DNA from: Megalonaias nervosa
Taxonomy: Eukaryota; Mollusca; Bivalvia; Unionida; Unionidae
Length of the DNA stretch: 64,000 bases
Direction: 5' to 3'
Assembly: GCA_016617855.1 (NCBI GenBank)
Contig: JAECUM010012890.1
Span: 1 to 64,000, forward strand
Part shown: piece by piece, positions 53,915 to 64,000 of the stretch
Layout of the letters: every line of letters begins with the position of its first letter
How positions within the stretch are numbered: the first letter of the stretch is position 1
Translations under genes and position numbers: made by a program
The notes under the pieces: generated by a model
Database searches by the model: none
What the model saw: the letters and a program-made list of their open reading frames with translations, nothing else
Told to the model about the DNA's origin: nothing

Positions 53915-54262
53915 TTTTATGTATTTGGTAATTCATTCATTGCACTTTCAGAAGCTGGTATTGTCTAGTCTGGCAAAATTCATTTTCCCTATTTTAATAG
54001 CTGCTAAAGATAGTGTACTTTAGACAAATTCAGGCTGATTTTTGGAGCACAAGGGAGCAGGCATTTTAGGTAGCAGTGTGCTAAGATCATTTACAGTTTC
54101 CAAAAGTACAATATCCAAAGACATATCAGCCACATTACTTCAAAGTAGCATAGAGGTATGCCAACATTTTCTCCACTGTACATGTTTTAAATGCAAACAA
54201 CTTCACCTTACATACATCACTGTCTCAAAAGTACATAATAACTGGTGAGTGCCCCCAGATGG
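53915..54262 (+). repeat. dispersed repeat, copy 2 (within hAT relic)
   Basis: Alignable with 11919-12276 in the same orientation (tttggtaattcattcat, tattgtctagtctggcaaaa, ttaatagctgctaaagat). Here it lies immediately upstream of the transposase N-terminus, so it is probably 5' non-coding DNA of the element. Confidence 0.85.
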
Positions 54263-54309
54263 TTATCGCTGTGACTGTATTTCATCTTCGTAATATTCAG
54301 CTTCTAATC

Positions 54310-54741
54310 ATGTTGAATAGGAAAGCAGAATATTCAGAATTTTCTCCAGGAAAGACAAGAAAACAAAACTGGAAGGACAATTGTGCCATTTTGTTTAGAT
54401 TTGTGAAACCATCTAATAAAGGAAAAAACTTTACGTTTTGCAAATTGTGTAATGTGATTTCGCTATTGGGCATGGAGGCGCCCATGTAATAATACAAGAG
54501 CACGGAAAAGCTAATAAACATCAGCTTGCTGTTTCATCATACCCAACTCAACCTGAACGTACAACATATGATACCAGAGAGAACCTTGATGTAATTCGAT
54601 CGAAATTCGGTTTATTAAATTTTAGAAATGAACCTTCCTCTTTCAGTTACTAGTGTTGCTGGCGATTGTTTTCGCACACGTTTTCCAGACAGTAAAATCG
54701 CAAAGGATTACTTGTATGCTAGAACAAAAACAGTTCAGTAA
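54310..54741 (+). pseudogene. hAT transposase N-terminal fragment with BED-like zinc finger, broken
   Basis: It begins MLNRKAEYSEF, then NWKDNCAILFRFVKPSNKGK and FTFCKLCN; after a frameshift, DFAIGHGG.H..IQEHGKANKHQL (C-x2-C...H-x-H spacing of a BED-like finger); then NLDVIRSKF; after a second frameshift, LPLSVTSVAGDCFRTRFPDS and KIAKDYLYARTKT. This arrangement is typical of hAT-related proteins in animal genomes. At least two frameshifts near 54455 and 54630. The rest of the transposase is absent. Confidence 0.8.
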
Positions 54742-56235
54742 GAAAATCACACAGAATTGAGATCATCAATGAAAGTTGGTACATTGGAATCGATAATGAT
54801 TGAAGAAAATAAACAAGGTGTGGAAAGGCTCCTATGAACAGCCTGTGTCTGAGTGTGTTGCACTCTTGCACCTTCTGAATGGGCACCCGAATGGAACAGG
54901 GTGCCCGTCCAGAAGGTGCAAGTGTGCAACACATGCATCTTTGACATTAAATAATTATGTAAGGCACTGTCATACTTTACTGATGGTTGTATATGTTGTA
55001 AATATTACATATGGGTTAAAATTTTAAAAATCAGTATTTGTTCCTGAAAATCAGCATTTTTGTCACAAGCAGTCAGTATTTTTTTACTCAGGGGTTGGCA
55101 GCTATGGGCTGATAGGATCTTTTTTATAAATTTCAGCCATTATTGAAGATGGATTTATTATTCTGTTTTTGTTTTGAGCAGTTTTGGGATATTTTCTGTA
55201 GTGGCTGCAAAACAATAGATAATTTTTGGAGGCATACTTAGCCAGGGATACATATTAATCCACAATGATTGGAACTTTCTTGCATATTTTATCATATCAT
55301 ACCTCTTTGAAATAGGTTTGTTTGATTTGTTTGTAGAAACTTGGTGATGTTTCCTTTGTTTGCCTTGATTAGATAGTAAACTTGTTTCTTCAGACTATAT
55401 TAACACTAATGACTATTTGTAATTATTTAGTTACACTCACAGCTGTATGATTTATGAACACTTACTTTATCCATTTACTTAACAGATACGATTGGGTCTC
55501 CTTGAAATCAGAAATCTGCATGAAATCTTTGAAAAGTCCACTTTTCAGAAGGATTTGAGAATGCTTATTTTCATCCATTTAATTTTTTGCCAAATAGTAT
55601 GTATGTCTCCTGCAATTATCACTTGAACAACAGGTTATAAACACCGCTTGTGGGTGCTAATGTTTCAGTACATTGATCATGCTTTTACCACAGTCCTGGT
55701 GGTTAATCATTGAAATAAGTGCCATTTATTTCCAAACACACTTGTCATAGAACTTTCACCAGTTATATTATTAACAATTATCACCTAGTCATATTGTAAT
55801 TGGTGATATTGATCGACACAATCTTTGATAAGCTGCTTGTTTCCAAGTTAAGCAAGCTCACAAACTCCTTGAGGCTAGGTTAGGACATGAAAATCTACAA
55901 ATCCATGATATGTACAGATGTTATCATTAAAATGTAAATGATAAGCTAAGATATAAATATTTATTCCATTTTTACTGAACTTGCTTTAATAGTAAATATT
56001 CACATTATCGTGTCTGTGGAAATGCAAGATAGACCTGGTCACTGACAACAAGATGGAAATGAAAGTCTAAAAGTTTATACAGCGGAAATAATGGATCAAC
56101 AGATGAAAGAAACAGTTACTTAATAAAAGAATGTAATACATATGAACACTAAATAAAGATACTGCTATATGTACTGTGATGAGATCACACAGTATAAAAT
56201 TTGCAGAACAAAGCAATATGAACTGAACACATCCC

Positions 56236-56237
<2 letters not shown>

Positions 56238-56273
<36 letters not shown>
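56238..56273. repeat. (CT)n microsatellite
   Basis: About 18 TC units followed by cacacag. Confidence 0.97.
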
Positions 56274-56279
<6 letters not shown>

Positions 56280-56723
56280 GGTATCAGATGATTGAGATAA
56301 ATTCAGATTTCACTCTGTTGTAGTTCACCGTGACACACATTACTCATGCCTATACACCAGCTGATTGCTCATGCCTATACACCACCAGATTTGGTCCCTC
56401 CATCAGGGGAAAAAAGCAAGGGGACAAAAAACAAAAAAAAGCATGACTGTGCTAATTTTTGTTTAGGCAACTCTTTTTTTTTATGCCACTGACATATGTA
56501 TGGAACACCCAGAATGTAGTGTTTCCCATATCCTTCCATCCCATTCATTGCCAATTTCACTTCAGTTTAATAACATTTGAGGGACTTCACAATGTTTATA
56601 GTTTGAAGGACTTGACAATAGTTGAAGGACTCTAAAACATTTGAAGGACTTAATGGATTGAAATTAAATGTGGTACCTGGCTTTATATTAAGAAGACTCA
56701 AATTTGATTTCACCATTTTCCAA

Positions 56724-56865
56724 CAGTTTAATAGAGTTATGCCCCTTGATTTCGCCATTTTTTAAAAAAATTTTTTTCTTTTGTTTGTTTTCAACAATTT
56801 AATAGAGTTATGCCCCATTGATTTCACCATTTTCAACACAATTTAATAGACTTATGCCCCCTTTA
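56724..56865. repeat. short repeat, three copies of a ~40-bp word
   Basis: The string caatttaatagagttatgcc followed by cc-ttgatttcaccatttt appears three times, with a T-rich spacer between copies 1 and 2. Confidence 0.8.
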
Positions 56866-57582
56866 TACTTAGAACTTTGCTCGTCTTTGCATCATATTTG
56901 CAGAAGTTTCCATATTGTATAGGGAAGACATTTTCAACAAATGTTTGGAAATTAGTCCAATTTTTGATCTCTTCATTTTCATTTGGTATAACGAAGCATT
57001 GTGCTTGAAGTAGGTCAATGAATTTTGTGATAATAACTTGGATCAGAGATAAATATCAACATGTTTAGAACTCTGATGATTTTGGACCCGGGAATTTTGT
57101 AGCCTTACATATACATTTAACAGTTTTATACCATATAAAATTAGTCCTGTTTCTGGTAGGATTTCTTTCCTAATTTTATGTAATTCCTGCCTTTGATCTT
57201 TCTCTTCTTACTAAATTGTACATTAAATTTAATTATGTTATCTATTTGAAATGTTTAATTTGAAAATTTGAGCATGGCAAATTATCATTCCCTTTCTTGA
57301 CTATTCTGTGCACAGGTATACTGTACATACAAGTACCTCTTCAATAAAGTTTAATTTATTGCTGTATGATAAACTTCACCATCTGCATGTACTTCTGTTC
57401 GAATGTCACCGTCTTTCCATAGTTAAAACTTAAACTGTATATACTGGTAAAATTGTTTTGAAGACAGTCGTAGGATTTATGATTTCTTGATGTTGAAAAT
57501 GGATCCGTCCCAAAAGTGTGTAATACAGCTATGTAGCTGTATTGTCTGTTAAGTTCTTAGTATTGTAAAAATATCTCTCTCA

Positions 57583-57643
57583 TACATGCATGCATCCATA
57601 CATGCATACATGCATGCAAACATACATACATACATACATACAT
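57583..57643. repeat. (CATG/CATA)n tetranucleotide repeat
   Basis: Mixed catg, cata and cats-like units ending in pure catacatacata. Confidence 0.9.
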
Positions 57644-57891
57644 AGTGCTTGTACAAAGCAGTTTGATATACCAATAATGTTAGTGTATCTCAAATTGTGA
57701 TCCACCCATGGTGCATTAATATACATATATGAAGATTTTTTCAACAGTAGATTACTGCTTCTATACTCTCTAGATCAGTGATGAATTTGCACTGGTCAAT
57801 CATTGGCAACATAAGGAAATAATGACAAAAATATTAATAATCATGTTTTACATGAATTAAACATGGTACACAATTTTTATCAAAATTCTTT

Positions 57892-57915
57892 CTGCTCTCT
57901 CTGTCTCTCTGTCGT

Positions 57916-57950
<35 letters not shown>

Positions 57951-57952
57951 TG
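57892..57952. repeat. (CT)n-(CA)n compound microsatellite
   Basis: An interrupted CT run joins directly to about 12 CA units. Confidence 0.93.
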
Positions 57953-60235
57953 CACATGCATGAGGGACAGATTATAATTACTTGGAAATCTGTGGAGTAA
58001 GAGAGAAAAACAATTTGGGCTTGGTAAAATATTGAAACTGAACTTACACCAAGTAACCTGCAAGAACCTGGGTTGTCAAAACGGAATGTGTGCTCTTTCC
58101 ATGAGTATTTACTAACATTGTTCACAATACCAATGATAAACAGTTGCATAGCCTGTGAGGTTCGTAAATTTCTTGGCTAGGAGGCACACACATACTGTGC
58201 TCTATTTAATGCTTTGGGGGTTTTTTTCTTCATTTTTTTTTTTATAAACCTATCATAAAATTCTGAAAAAGGTTATTTTTAAATATTAAAATGTCTGGAA
58301 GCTGCCCTCCCACCCACCCCTTTCTCTCACTGTGTTGGCTGGGCAGACAGCAGAATAATTGACCAACAGAGAAAGACAGGGATGAATAATAATAAAGTGC
58401 CTTTATGGTAAGTTTCCCAAAGCCCCCACACCACACCATGTCTCTCTCTGTCTCAGTCTGTCTCTTTAGGCCCAAAATAAAAATCCATTTTAGAAAAAAG
58501 AGCATAGCTGATTTTCACCTTTATCTTGTGACGATGTCTCTGGACCTGTGAATGATCATAAAGTTAGTCAAATCAAAAAGAGGTTGATGAAGTATATAAA
58601 CAATTTTATGGTTGGCAACAATGGTAATTAAAGTATACTAAAGACTTGTATCAACTGTAGATGCATTTTATGTTTGAATTACCTCATATTGGTTCATCAT
58701 TTCACTTGTTTATATTCCTGGTATGTGAATGACTTTGCATTCATTGTTCAAGAAGTTAACTATGCTATGTTCGTAGTTCTTCTACTTTCTTTTCATTCCA
58801 GACTCTACTTTCTTCATTTAAACCATATTTCATGTTTAATTTATAAGTGTCTTTTATTTATTTAATCAGTATGAATGAAAATATAAGCTGAGAAAATGAA
58901 AAGAAGCAACTTGTCAATTTGCAAAGAGGATTTTGAATAGGCACAAAAGATACAGAACTACATTTTATGGTGGGCACACTGAGCAAGACTGTGAAGAGTT
59001 CATTCACTCCATAAATACACAGTTGCCTGTAGTCCATCTTAACTCCAATGGAAGTGCAAGTATGTGTATTTGTATGTGACATAAATAAAAGATACGTATA
59101 ATATGTAACACTGTATTTTTCATATACCACTAGTTGTATAAATATTTCACTAAAAGGAAACTCAGTCAGCCTTGTTTCCTTTTAATACATCTCATGGTAG
59201 ATCAATGATGCAGCTTAGACACAGAATTACTGGTGTAGTAGTCAAATTTATCCTCCTTTAAAGTTTTCCCGGGGAAAGAACCACAGTACTTTTTCACTGT
59301 ACTGGTACTTTGGTAATTTCCTTCAGTAATGAATGTACATAAATTCATGAGTAATTTTGTTATGAATTTAATGATATTAAAAATGTGTTTCTATTTTCCT
59401 GAGAAAATAGTTCCAAAAATTATGTTTTTTTTTTAACAAAATAAATGTATTTGTCACAAATGCATTTTGAATACTACAAATATAATTTTGTTTATGATTG
59501 TATGCCAACATAGGAGACAAATGGAATGTGGTGAAGATATCTGGGACACATCAAAATAAAAACAAAAGGAAAACAAAATTCGATTGTTTTAGTAAAAAAA
59601 ATTTTTCAAGCATATCTTACTGTGTTAAGTACATGTATTCCTTTGTAAGGCAACTGATCATTATAAGATTGTCAGGAGAGTCATTGTTTTCTGTTTGAAT
59701 TGTACACAGTTTGTATAATTCACCAAATATATTCACATTTCATGAGTCAGTGTATTTTATGTTTATTGGTCCTTTCTGATCATTATCTTTCCGGGATGTT
59801 AGGATCCCACTCAAAGATTTCCTGCTGATTATAGTATAGCTTGTAAACTGTATGCATTGTCAACACTTTCTTGTCACTTTTATTAGCAAGTTCCCAATTG
59901 TCAGTTATAGTGTAAGCTTATAAATCCCACTTTACAGTTTTCTGATGGCAACATTTGCAACAGTGAACATACATATAGCAAATTCATCTACTATAAGGTA
60001 CTGGCCATTTTACTTTTGAGGGGTATGCAATTTCTTTATTTCCTTTTATCTATTAATTTGTTTCAGAGAATTTAATGCATATATTATGCTGTTTGAGAAC
60101 AGGAAATTTACCCCCCAAAGTCACATGCCCATGGCCCAGAAAATTAAATTGTTGGTCCCAAATATAATTGTGATATACCAGGGTGGTATGTTAAAAAATA
60201 CCATGGTACAACATTTTTCTTGGTACCCAGCTCTA

Positions 60236-60236
60236 A

Positions 60237-60263
<27 letters not shown>
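60236..60263. repeat. (CA)n microsatellite
   Basis: About 14 CA units. Confidence 0.95.
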
Positions 60264-60268
<5 letters not shown>

Positions 60269-61006
60269 TGCACATACACGATTGATCAGATCTCACAGCA
60301 TGAAGTTCCAGACTTGGAATTTTCGAAGACAGGCAAGTACAGTTTTCCTAAGTTGCTAGTCTGGGACATACACTTTTTTTCCTACTTTAAAAACGTTGAG
60401 CAAGTTTACATTTTCATGCCATAATAGCTTTATCAACCTGTATCTGGCCATTCATGGATGCTACTCTTCTCTCTGTACGTATGCATGTTCTAACAAAGCT
60501 TGACTGCATATTGGGCAAAGCGACAAAATTATTGGCCAATCAAAACATAAAACAAAAAAGCCAGTGAAATTAACATTTGTTTTAAACAATTTTGTTGTAT
60601 TGTGCTTACGCAAACCAGACCCTGACAAATGACTCGTGCCTTGATTTTAATCCAGCAAGTCAGTCCAATTAAATTAATGGACACTTTGGGGATGGTTTTT
60701 ATTTAAGACAAGAAACACTCATTTTTGGCTTGAAAGGGCAAGAGTCATGGTCAGAGTACTGGACAAAGGAAATAGTTGTCACAAAACTCATTAGATCTGT
60801 GCCACATGCCTGGACTAAACTTTATACATTGCTTGCATTTGAGACAAAGAAGACAACCAGTTGATTCTGAGGTTTCATGATTAAAGTCAAGGTCTGACTC
60901 GAAAGAGAAAAATGGTTTCCACAAAATAACTTTTGAGTCATATACTCCAAACTATGACCAAACTTTGTGGATGGTTTGTATTTGCAACAGGAAAGGTACC
61001 TATTAA

Positions 61007-61616
61007 CTCATTAGCCCCTGGAGGTTTTTGTCATTTTCACCTGAAATGCGAGTAGGAAACCCATTTTGGAGGCTATTTCTGAATACATCCTAATACATTG
61101 ACCTCCAAAACATTTTAGGTTAACCTAATACCTAGTTGTGTTAAAAACATCGTTTTTCATTGGCTATTTCGCCTGAGCATGAGCAGAAGGGTAAAAGCCG
61201 GACTTTTTTTTTTTTTTTTGCTTAACGGAGCCATCATTTTCGTGTCAAGACCACTCTTTATTCTAAATGCCCATCTTATCCTACTTTTTGCAAAGGTTCA
61301 CCTGTCTGTGTGCAGTTCAGACCGGTCTGTCTTAGATCTGAGGCCAAAAAGTCTAAAATCCGGACACAAAATTGGATTCAGACCTCGGGCGAATTTCGGC
61401 TGGAAAAAACTCGGGTCCAAAATGTTACCTTTTTCCCTCTGTATTTTGTAGTGCAGCTAGAACATCCATATTACTTGTTATCATCGTAAAGCTACATCTG
61501 TCTACCTTTCTGTAATACCACCCACTTTATTGTGTCATACATGACCTTGACACTACAGAGCTCAGAAGTAGGCTACCACCTCCTGCCGCGTAAACGCGGT
61601 GCCAGGGGTTAATGAG
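61007..61616. mobile_element. TTAA-flanked inverted-repeat element (piggyBac-like MITE suspected), 610 bp
   Basis: The left end CTCATTAGCCCCTGG and the complement of the right end, CTCATTAACCCCTGG, match at 14 of 15 positions. Each end is bordered by TTAA (61003-61006 and 61617-61620), the target of piggyBac-type elements. A CCGCGT-AA-ACGCGG hairpin (61586-61599) lies just inside the right end. The interior is non-coding. Superfamily assignment rests on the TTAA target only. Confidence 0.78.
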
Positions 61617-61620
61617 TTAA

Positions 61621-63345
61621 TATATGGGACAATAGGTCATGGTCATTGTGGAGGGGAGGTGGTCTACACAAGTGAATTATTGTGGGATCTTTAAATTGGC
61701 TTTTTTTAACAGCCTCAAAATCCAACGACATTGGAACAACACTAAAATAAAATGTGAAGTAACAATGTTATGAGGAGGCACTACGGCGACATTAATTTGA
61801 TACAATCTGTTTTTTATTATTGGCCAACACATCAGCATCACACTGTGTCATCTGAACAGTTTACATGTACATGCCTTTGTCTTCAAACTAAAATAAGCAC
61901 CTGTTACATTGCCTGCAGACTATTCAGTTACAGGTATTAATAGGCTTGTAGGCAGAGGAAGTACACTGCATGTACATAGCTGTTACTAGGGTTGAGATAC
62001 TACTGATACAAGGTATTAATTTTGTCAGTCATTATCACAAATGACACCTCTTACCAGAGTTATGAAATTATATTTTCTGCACATGATTAGACATGGATAT
62101 CATTATGCAGAATTTAAACATGGATATATGTGACAATTGTTATAGTTGGGGTTGGGTGCTCCCAATGATTTATTTAAACTATTTTAGAAGTCCCAGCCAG
62201 GCTGTTCTGTTGGAAGTTAAATTTAGCGAAAGATAGATGTAAAGCTGCGAGTCCATAGTCAGGAATGCTGATGGTTTGATGGTTAAATATACAGAAAAGG
62301 TTGAAATTCAATGAATAACAATTTAATAACAGTTCAGTAATCAAATGACTCAAATTTCCAATTACACTCCTTCCGCTTGACCCATTAATAAGCATATTGC
62401 ATCACTTGATTAACAGTGTGAGATTGATTTCCACCTGCCCTTGTATTTCTACTCATCTGGTGTATCCTTTCTCTCTCCTATTTCTCCCAATTCCTTCTCT
62501 TCCTCCTTGACTTTTCTCCAGATTCCTTCCCCTCATCCTCAACTTTCTCTAGACTCCTTCCCCTCCTGCTCCACTTTCTCTCCTGAGACTACCCTTCTGT
62601 CGACTTTGACTGTCACGACTACAGTCTCAATTCCTTCTCCAACTCTTGACTTGGGACCCAATGGAACCTGAAGTTCTGTGTCCCCTAAAAAGCTTCCTTT
62701 TTGAAGCTTTGTCTTTCCTTAGAATCTACCTCTAAGTTTTGCCACCAAACTACGACTGGCTTCTTCCTCGGAGTAAACCCTATTGATCTGCAATCCTTTC
62801 AGGCGAATACTACATTTTCTTTTACAAGTTTGGAAAGTATCATTCGGGTCTGAATTGTAATCACACCCTCTATCTCAATTCCAATTGGATATCGCTGTGA
62901 ACCGATCCAATCAAACTTAGCGGACAGTGTCCCTCTCGCTGTCTGTCAACGTGGACGAATACGAATATGCCCCGTTCACCCTGTGGGCTTCCTTTTTATC
63001 CTAAACTAACCTTTTAACACATAGATGTGATAACGGCAAGCTTTTGTTATGTCGTGCGATCTATGGCCTTTTGCCAATTCAAGCATCCGGTCTTTGGCTG
63101 GTCAAGGTAACCTTGCATAAGAGTTCAACACTAACCCCGCTGCAATCTTTAGACATCAAACACATGGCCGCGGTAATATTCCCAAGACATGTAGGTTATA
63201 GCTTATACATGTACATGACTTTATTGCTGGGGCTTAGAAAAACGCGACAGTATCAGTTAGCAGCATTTAAACATGGACATCAGTTTGCGGCATTTAAAGT
63301 TTTGATCTGGTGTTTTATGGCACATCAGCACAAACAGGTTATTTA
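61621..63345. other. no gene recognised; pyrimidine-rich patch at 62450-62670
   Basis: The patch is rich in cctt/ctcc and gives a Ser/Pro/Thr open frame typical of low-complexity DNA. From about 62750 to 63200 the sequence is less AT-rich, without a recognisable protein. Confidence 0.45.
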
Positions 63346-63349
63346 ATGT

Positions 63350-63405
63350 TGAAGCAGTTAGATTAAAGTGCCTTGCCCTAAGACTCACCATCTTAGCCAA
63401 CAATG
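63350..63405 (-). mobile_element. SINE-like tail fragment
   Basis: The minus strand reads cttagggcaaggcactttaat, close to the ttgagcaaggcacttgact word in SINE family B at 38920-38940. Too short to be sure. Confidence 0.35.
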
Positions 63406-63412
63406 GCTTACA

Positions 63413-64000
63413 GACCTGCCAACCCTACTGAAAAGATTGTGAAAATCCCAATTTATGGACCTATCTCCCAATTCCCCGATTTTTCAACTCCCTGAGAAAA
63501 CAAAACATTTATTTTTTTTTTGTTTTTTACAAAAACATCATTTTCTGTTTCCCTGTGTCTGTTTCTGGTTTTTCTGTGTCTGGTATGTTTCTTAGTACTT
63601 TACCATATCCGGCTTGATTTCCGGTTTTCATCTGCCAATACAAAGAGATTGTCTCACAGTGTGGTTCTCTTTATCTGACCCCATCAGCAAATCTCAGCAT
63701 CATAATGGATAAGTTTCTCAGCAAGAAGCAAAAAAGAAGAAGACAAGGAAGTAACTGATGACTTTTCACCAGCCAAGAAAAAGAAATGGGACCAAAAATA
63801 TAGGAGTGATTGGGAGAATCCACTGATGATCGGCTCTTTCCACATTCAATTCTACATCAAAATTGTAGATTTGGTAAAGCTGAAACTCTCTATGCAGATC
63901 ATCAGTGTTGATTCCTTCCATTTGGTTGGAGAAAAAGGCCAGGTCCTTAAATGATACTACAGATTGTTTAGACACATCTGCAATGCTTGCATGAATAAGT
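63413..64000 (+). mobile_element. second hAT-like element, 5' part, running off the window
   Basis: Begins acctgccaaccctactg, resembling the end of the 53.3-kb element (agctgccaa). An ATG at 63705 opens MDKFLSKKQK. After a frameshift, EEDKEVTDDFSPAKKKKWDQ and KYRSDWE follow, the lysine-rich N-terminus common in hAT/BED transposases. From about 63815 rightward the minus strand instead reads like a transposase C-terminal piece (DDLHREFQLYQ...ERADHQW), so a second copy may be nested in reverse. Confidence 0.5.

Larger units (their letters stand above)
53330..55106 (+). mobile_element. hAT-like DNA transposon relic, 1.78 kb, delimited by TIRs
   Basis: The left end CATAGCTGCCAA (53330-53341) and right end TTGGCAGCTATG (55095-55106) are perfect 12-bp inverted repeats. 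Each is directly flanked by GGCTGA (53324-53329 and 55107-55112). The interior carries a broken transposase N-terminus with a BED-type zinc finger. hAT duplications are normally 8 bp; reading the flanks as GGCTGACA and GGCTGATA would give 7 of 8. The element lacks the catalytic and dimerisation regions and is a deleted copy. Confidence 0.82.
55113..61000. other. ELAPOR intron 3 region, microsatellites only
   Basis: Apart from the simple repeats listed separately, no protein, RNA gene or complete element was recognised. I looked specifically for an ELAPOR exon encoding a WVPRGDY-like start and found none. Confidence 0.5.

Noticed and set aside
62441..62671. Ser/Pro-rich open frame
   Set aside because: Polypyrimidine low-complexity DNA without homology or splice context.
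40837..64000. ELAPOR exon 4 and later exons
   Set aside because: Searched by eye for the conserved WVPRGDY start, the following cysteine block and an AG acceptor; no convincing candidate was seen.

Overview
The window is AT-rich eukaryotic (animal) nuclear DNA. Coding exons are small and separated by kilobase-scale introns with GT-AG or GC-AG borders. The DNA between exons is full of minisatellites, microsatellites, tRNA-derived SINEs, LINE fragments and hAT/TTAA-type DNA transposons. Both recognisable genes are ancient animal genes. The repeat content suggests an invertebrate, perhaps a lophotrochozoan such as a mollusc; that placement is inference only.

Two host genes can be assembled exon by exon. 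(1) CFAP276 (human C1orf194), a ciliary microtubule-inner protein, lies on the minus strand at 21318-5959. It has four coding exons with perfectly matching phases, giving 170 residues, and is complete in the window. (2) The 5' part of an ELAPOR1/2 homologue (KIAA1324/EIG121 family, an endosome-lysosome membrane protein) lies on the plus strand. Its first three coding exons are at 24786-24869, 30731-30851 and 40647-40836, and the gene continues beyond the window. The two genes are head to head with about 3.5 kb between start codons. From memory, the human orthologues are also head-to-head neighbours on 1p13.3, so this looks like a very old conserved gene pair. The third ELAPOR intron appears to use a GC donor.

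Layout: 1-5.5 kb, minisatellites and a 161-bp hAT MITE with an exact 8-bp target duplication. 5.9-21.4 kb, CFAP276; its introns hold hairpin elements, minisatellites, a long CA repeat, a decayed minus-strand LINE (13.2-15.3 kb) and a 550-bp inverted-repeat element. 21.4-24.7 kb, the shared upstream region, packed with tandem arrays. 24.8 kb to the end, ELAPOR exons and introns. These contain three SINE copies (one inserted into a minisatellite), a tandem duplication interrupted by a LINE 3' fragment, a badly decayed large coding sequence of unrecognised family (47.3-51.4 kb), a delimited 1.78-kb hAT relic (53.3-55.1 kb), a 610-bp TTAA-flanked element (61.0-61.6 kb) and another hAT start at the right edge.

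I found no new multi-gene system. The most noteworthy points are the conserved CFAP276-ELAPOR pair, the unidentified large decayed coding sequence, and the well-delimited transposon relics.
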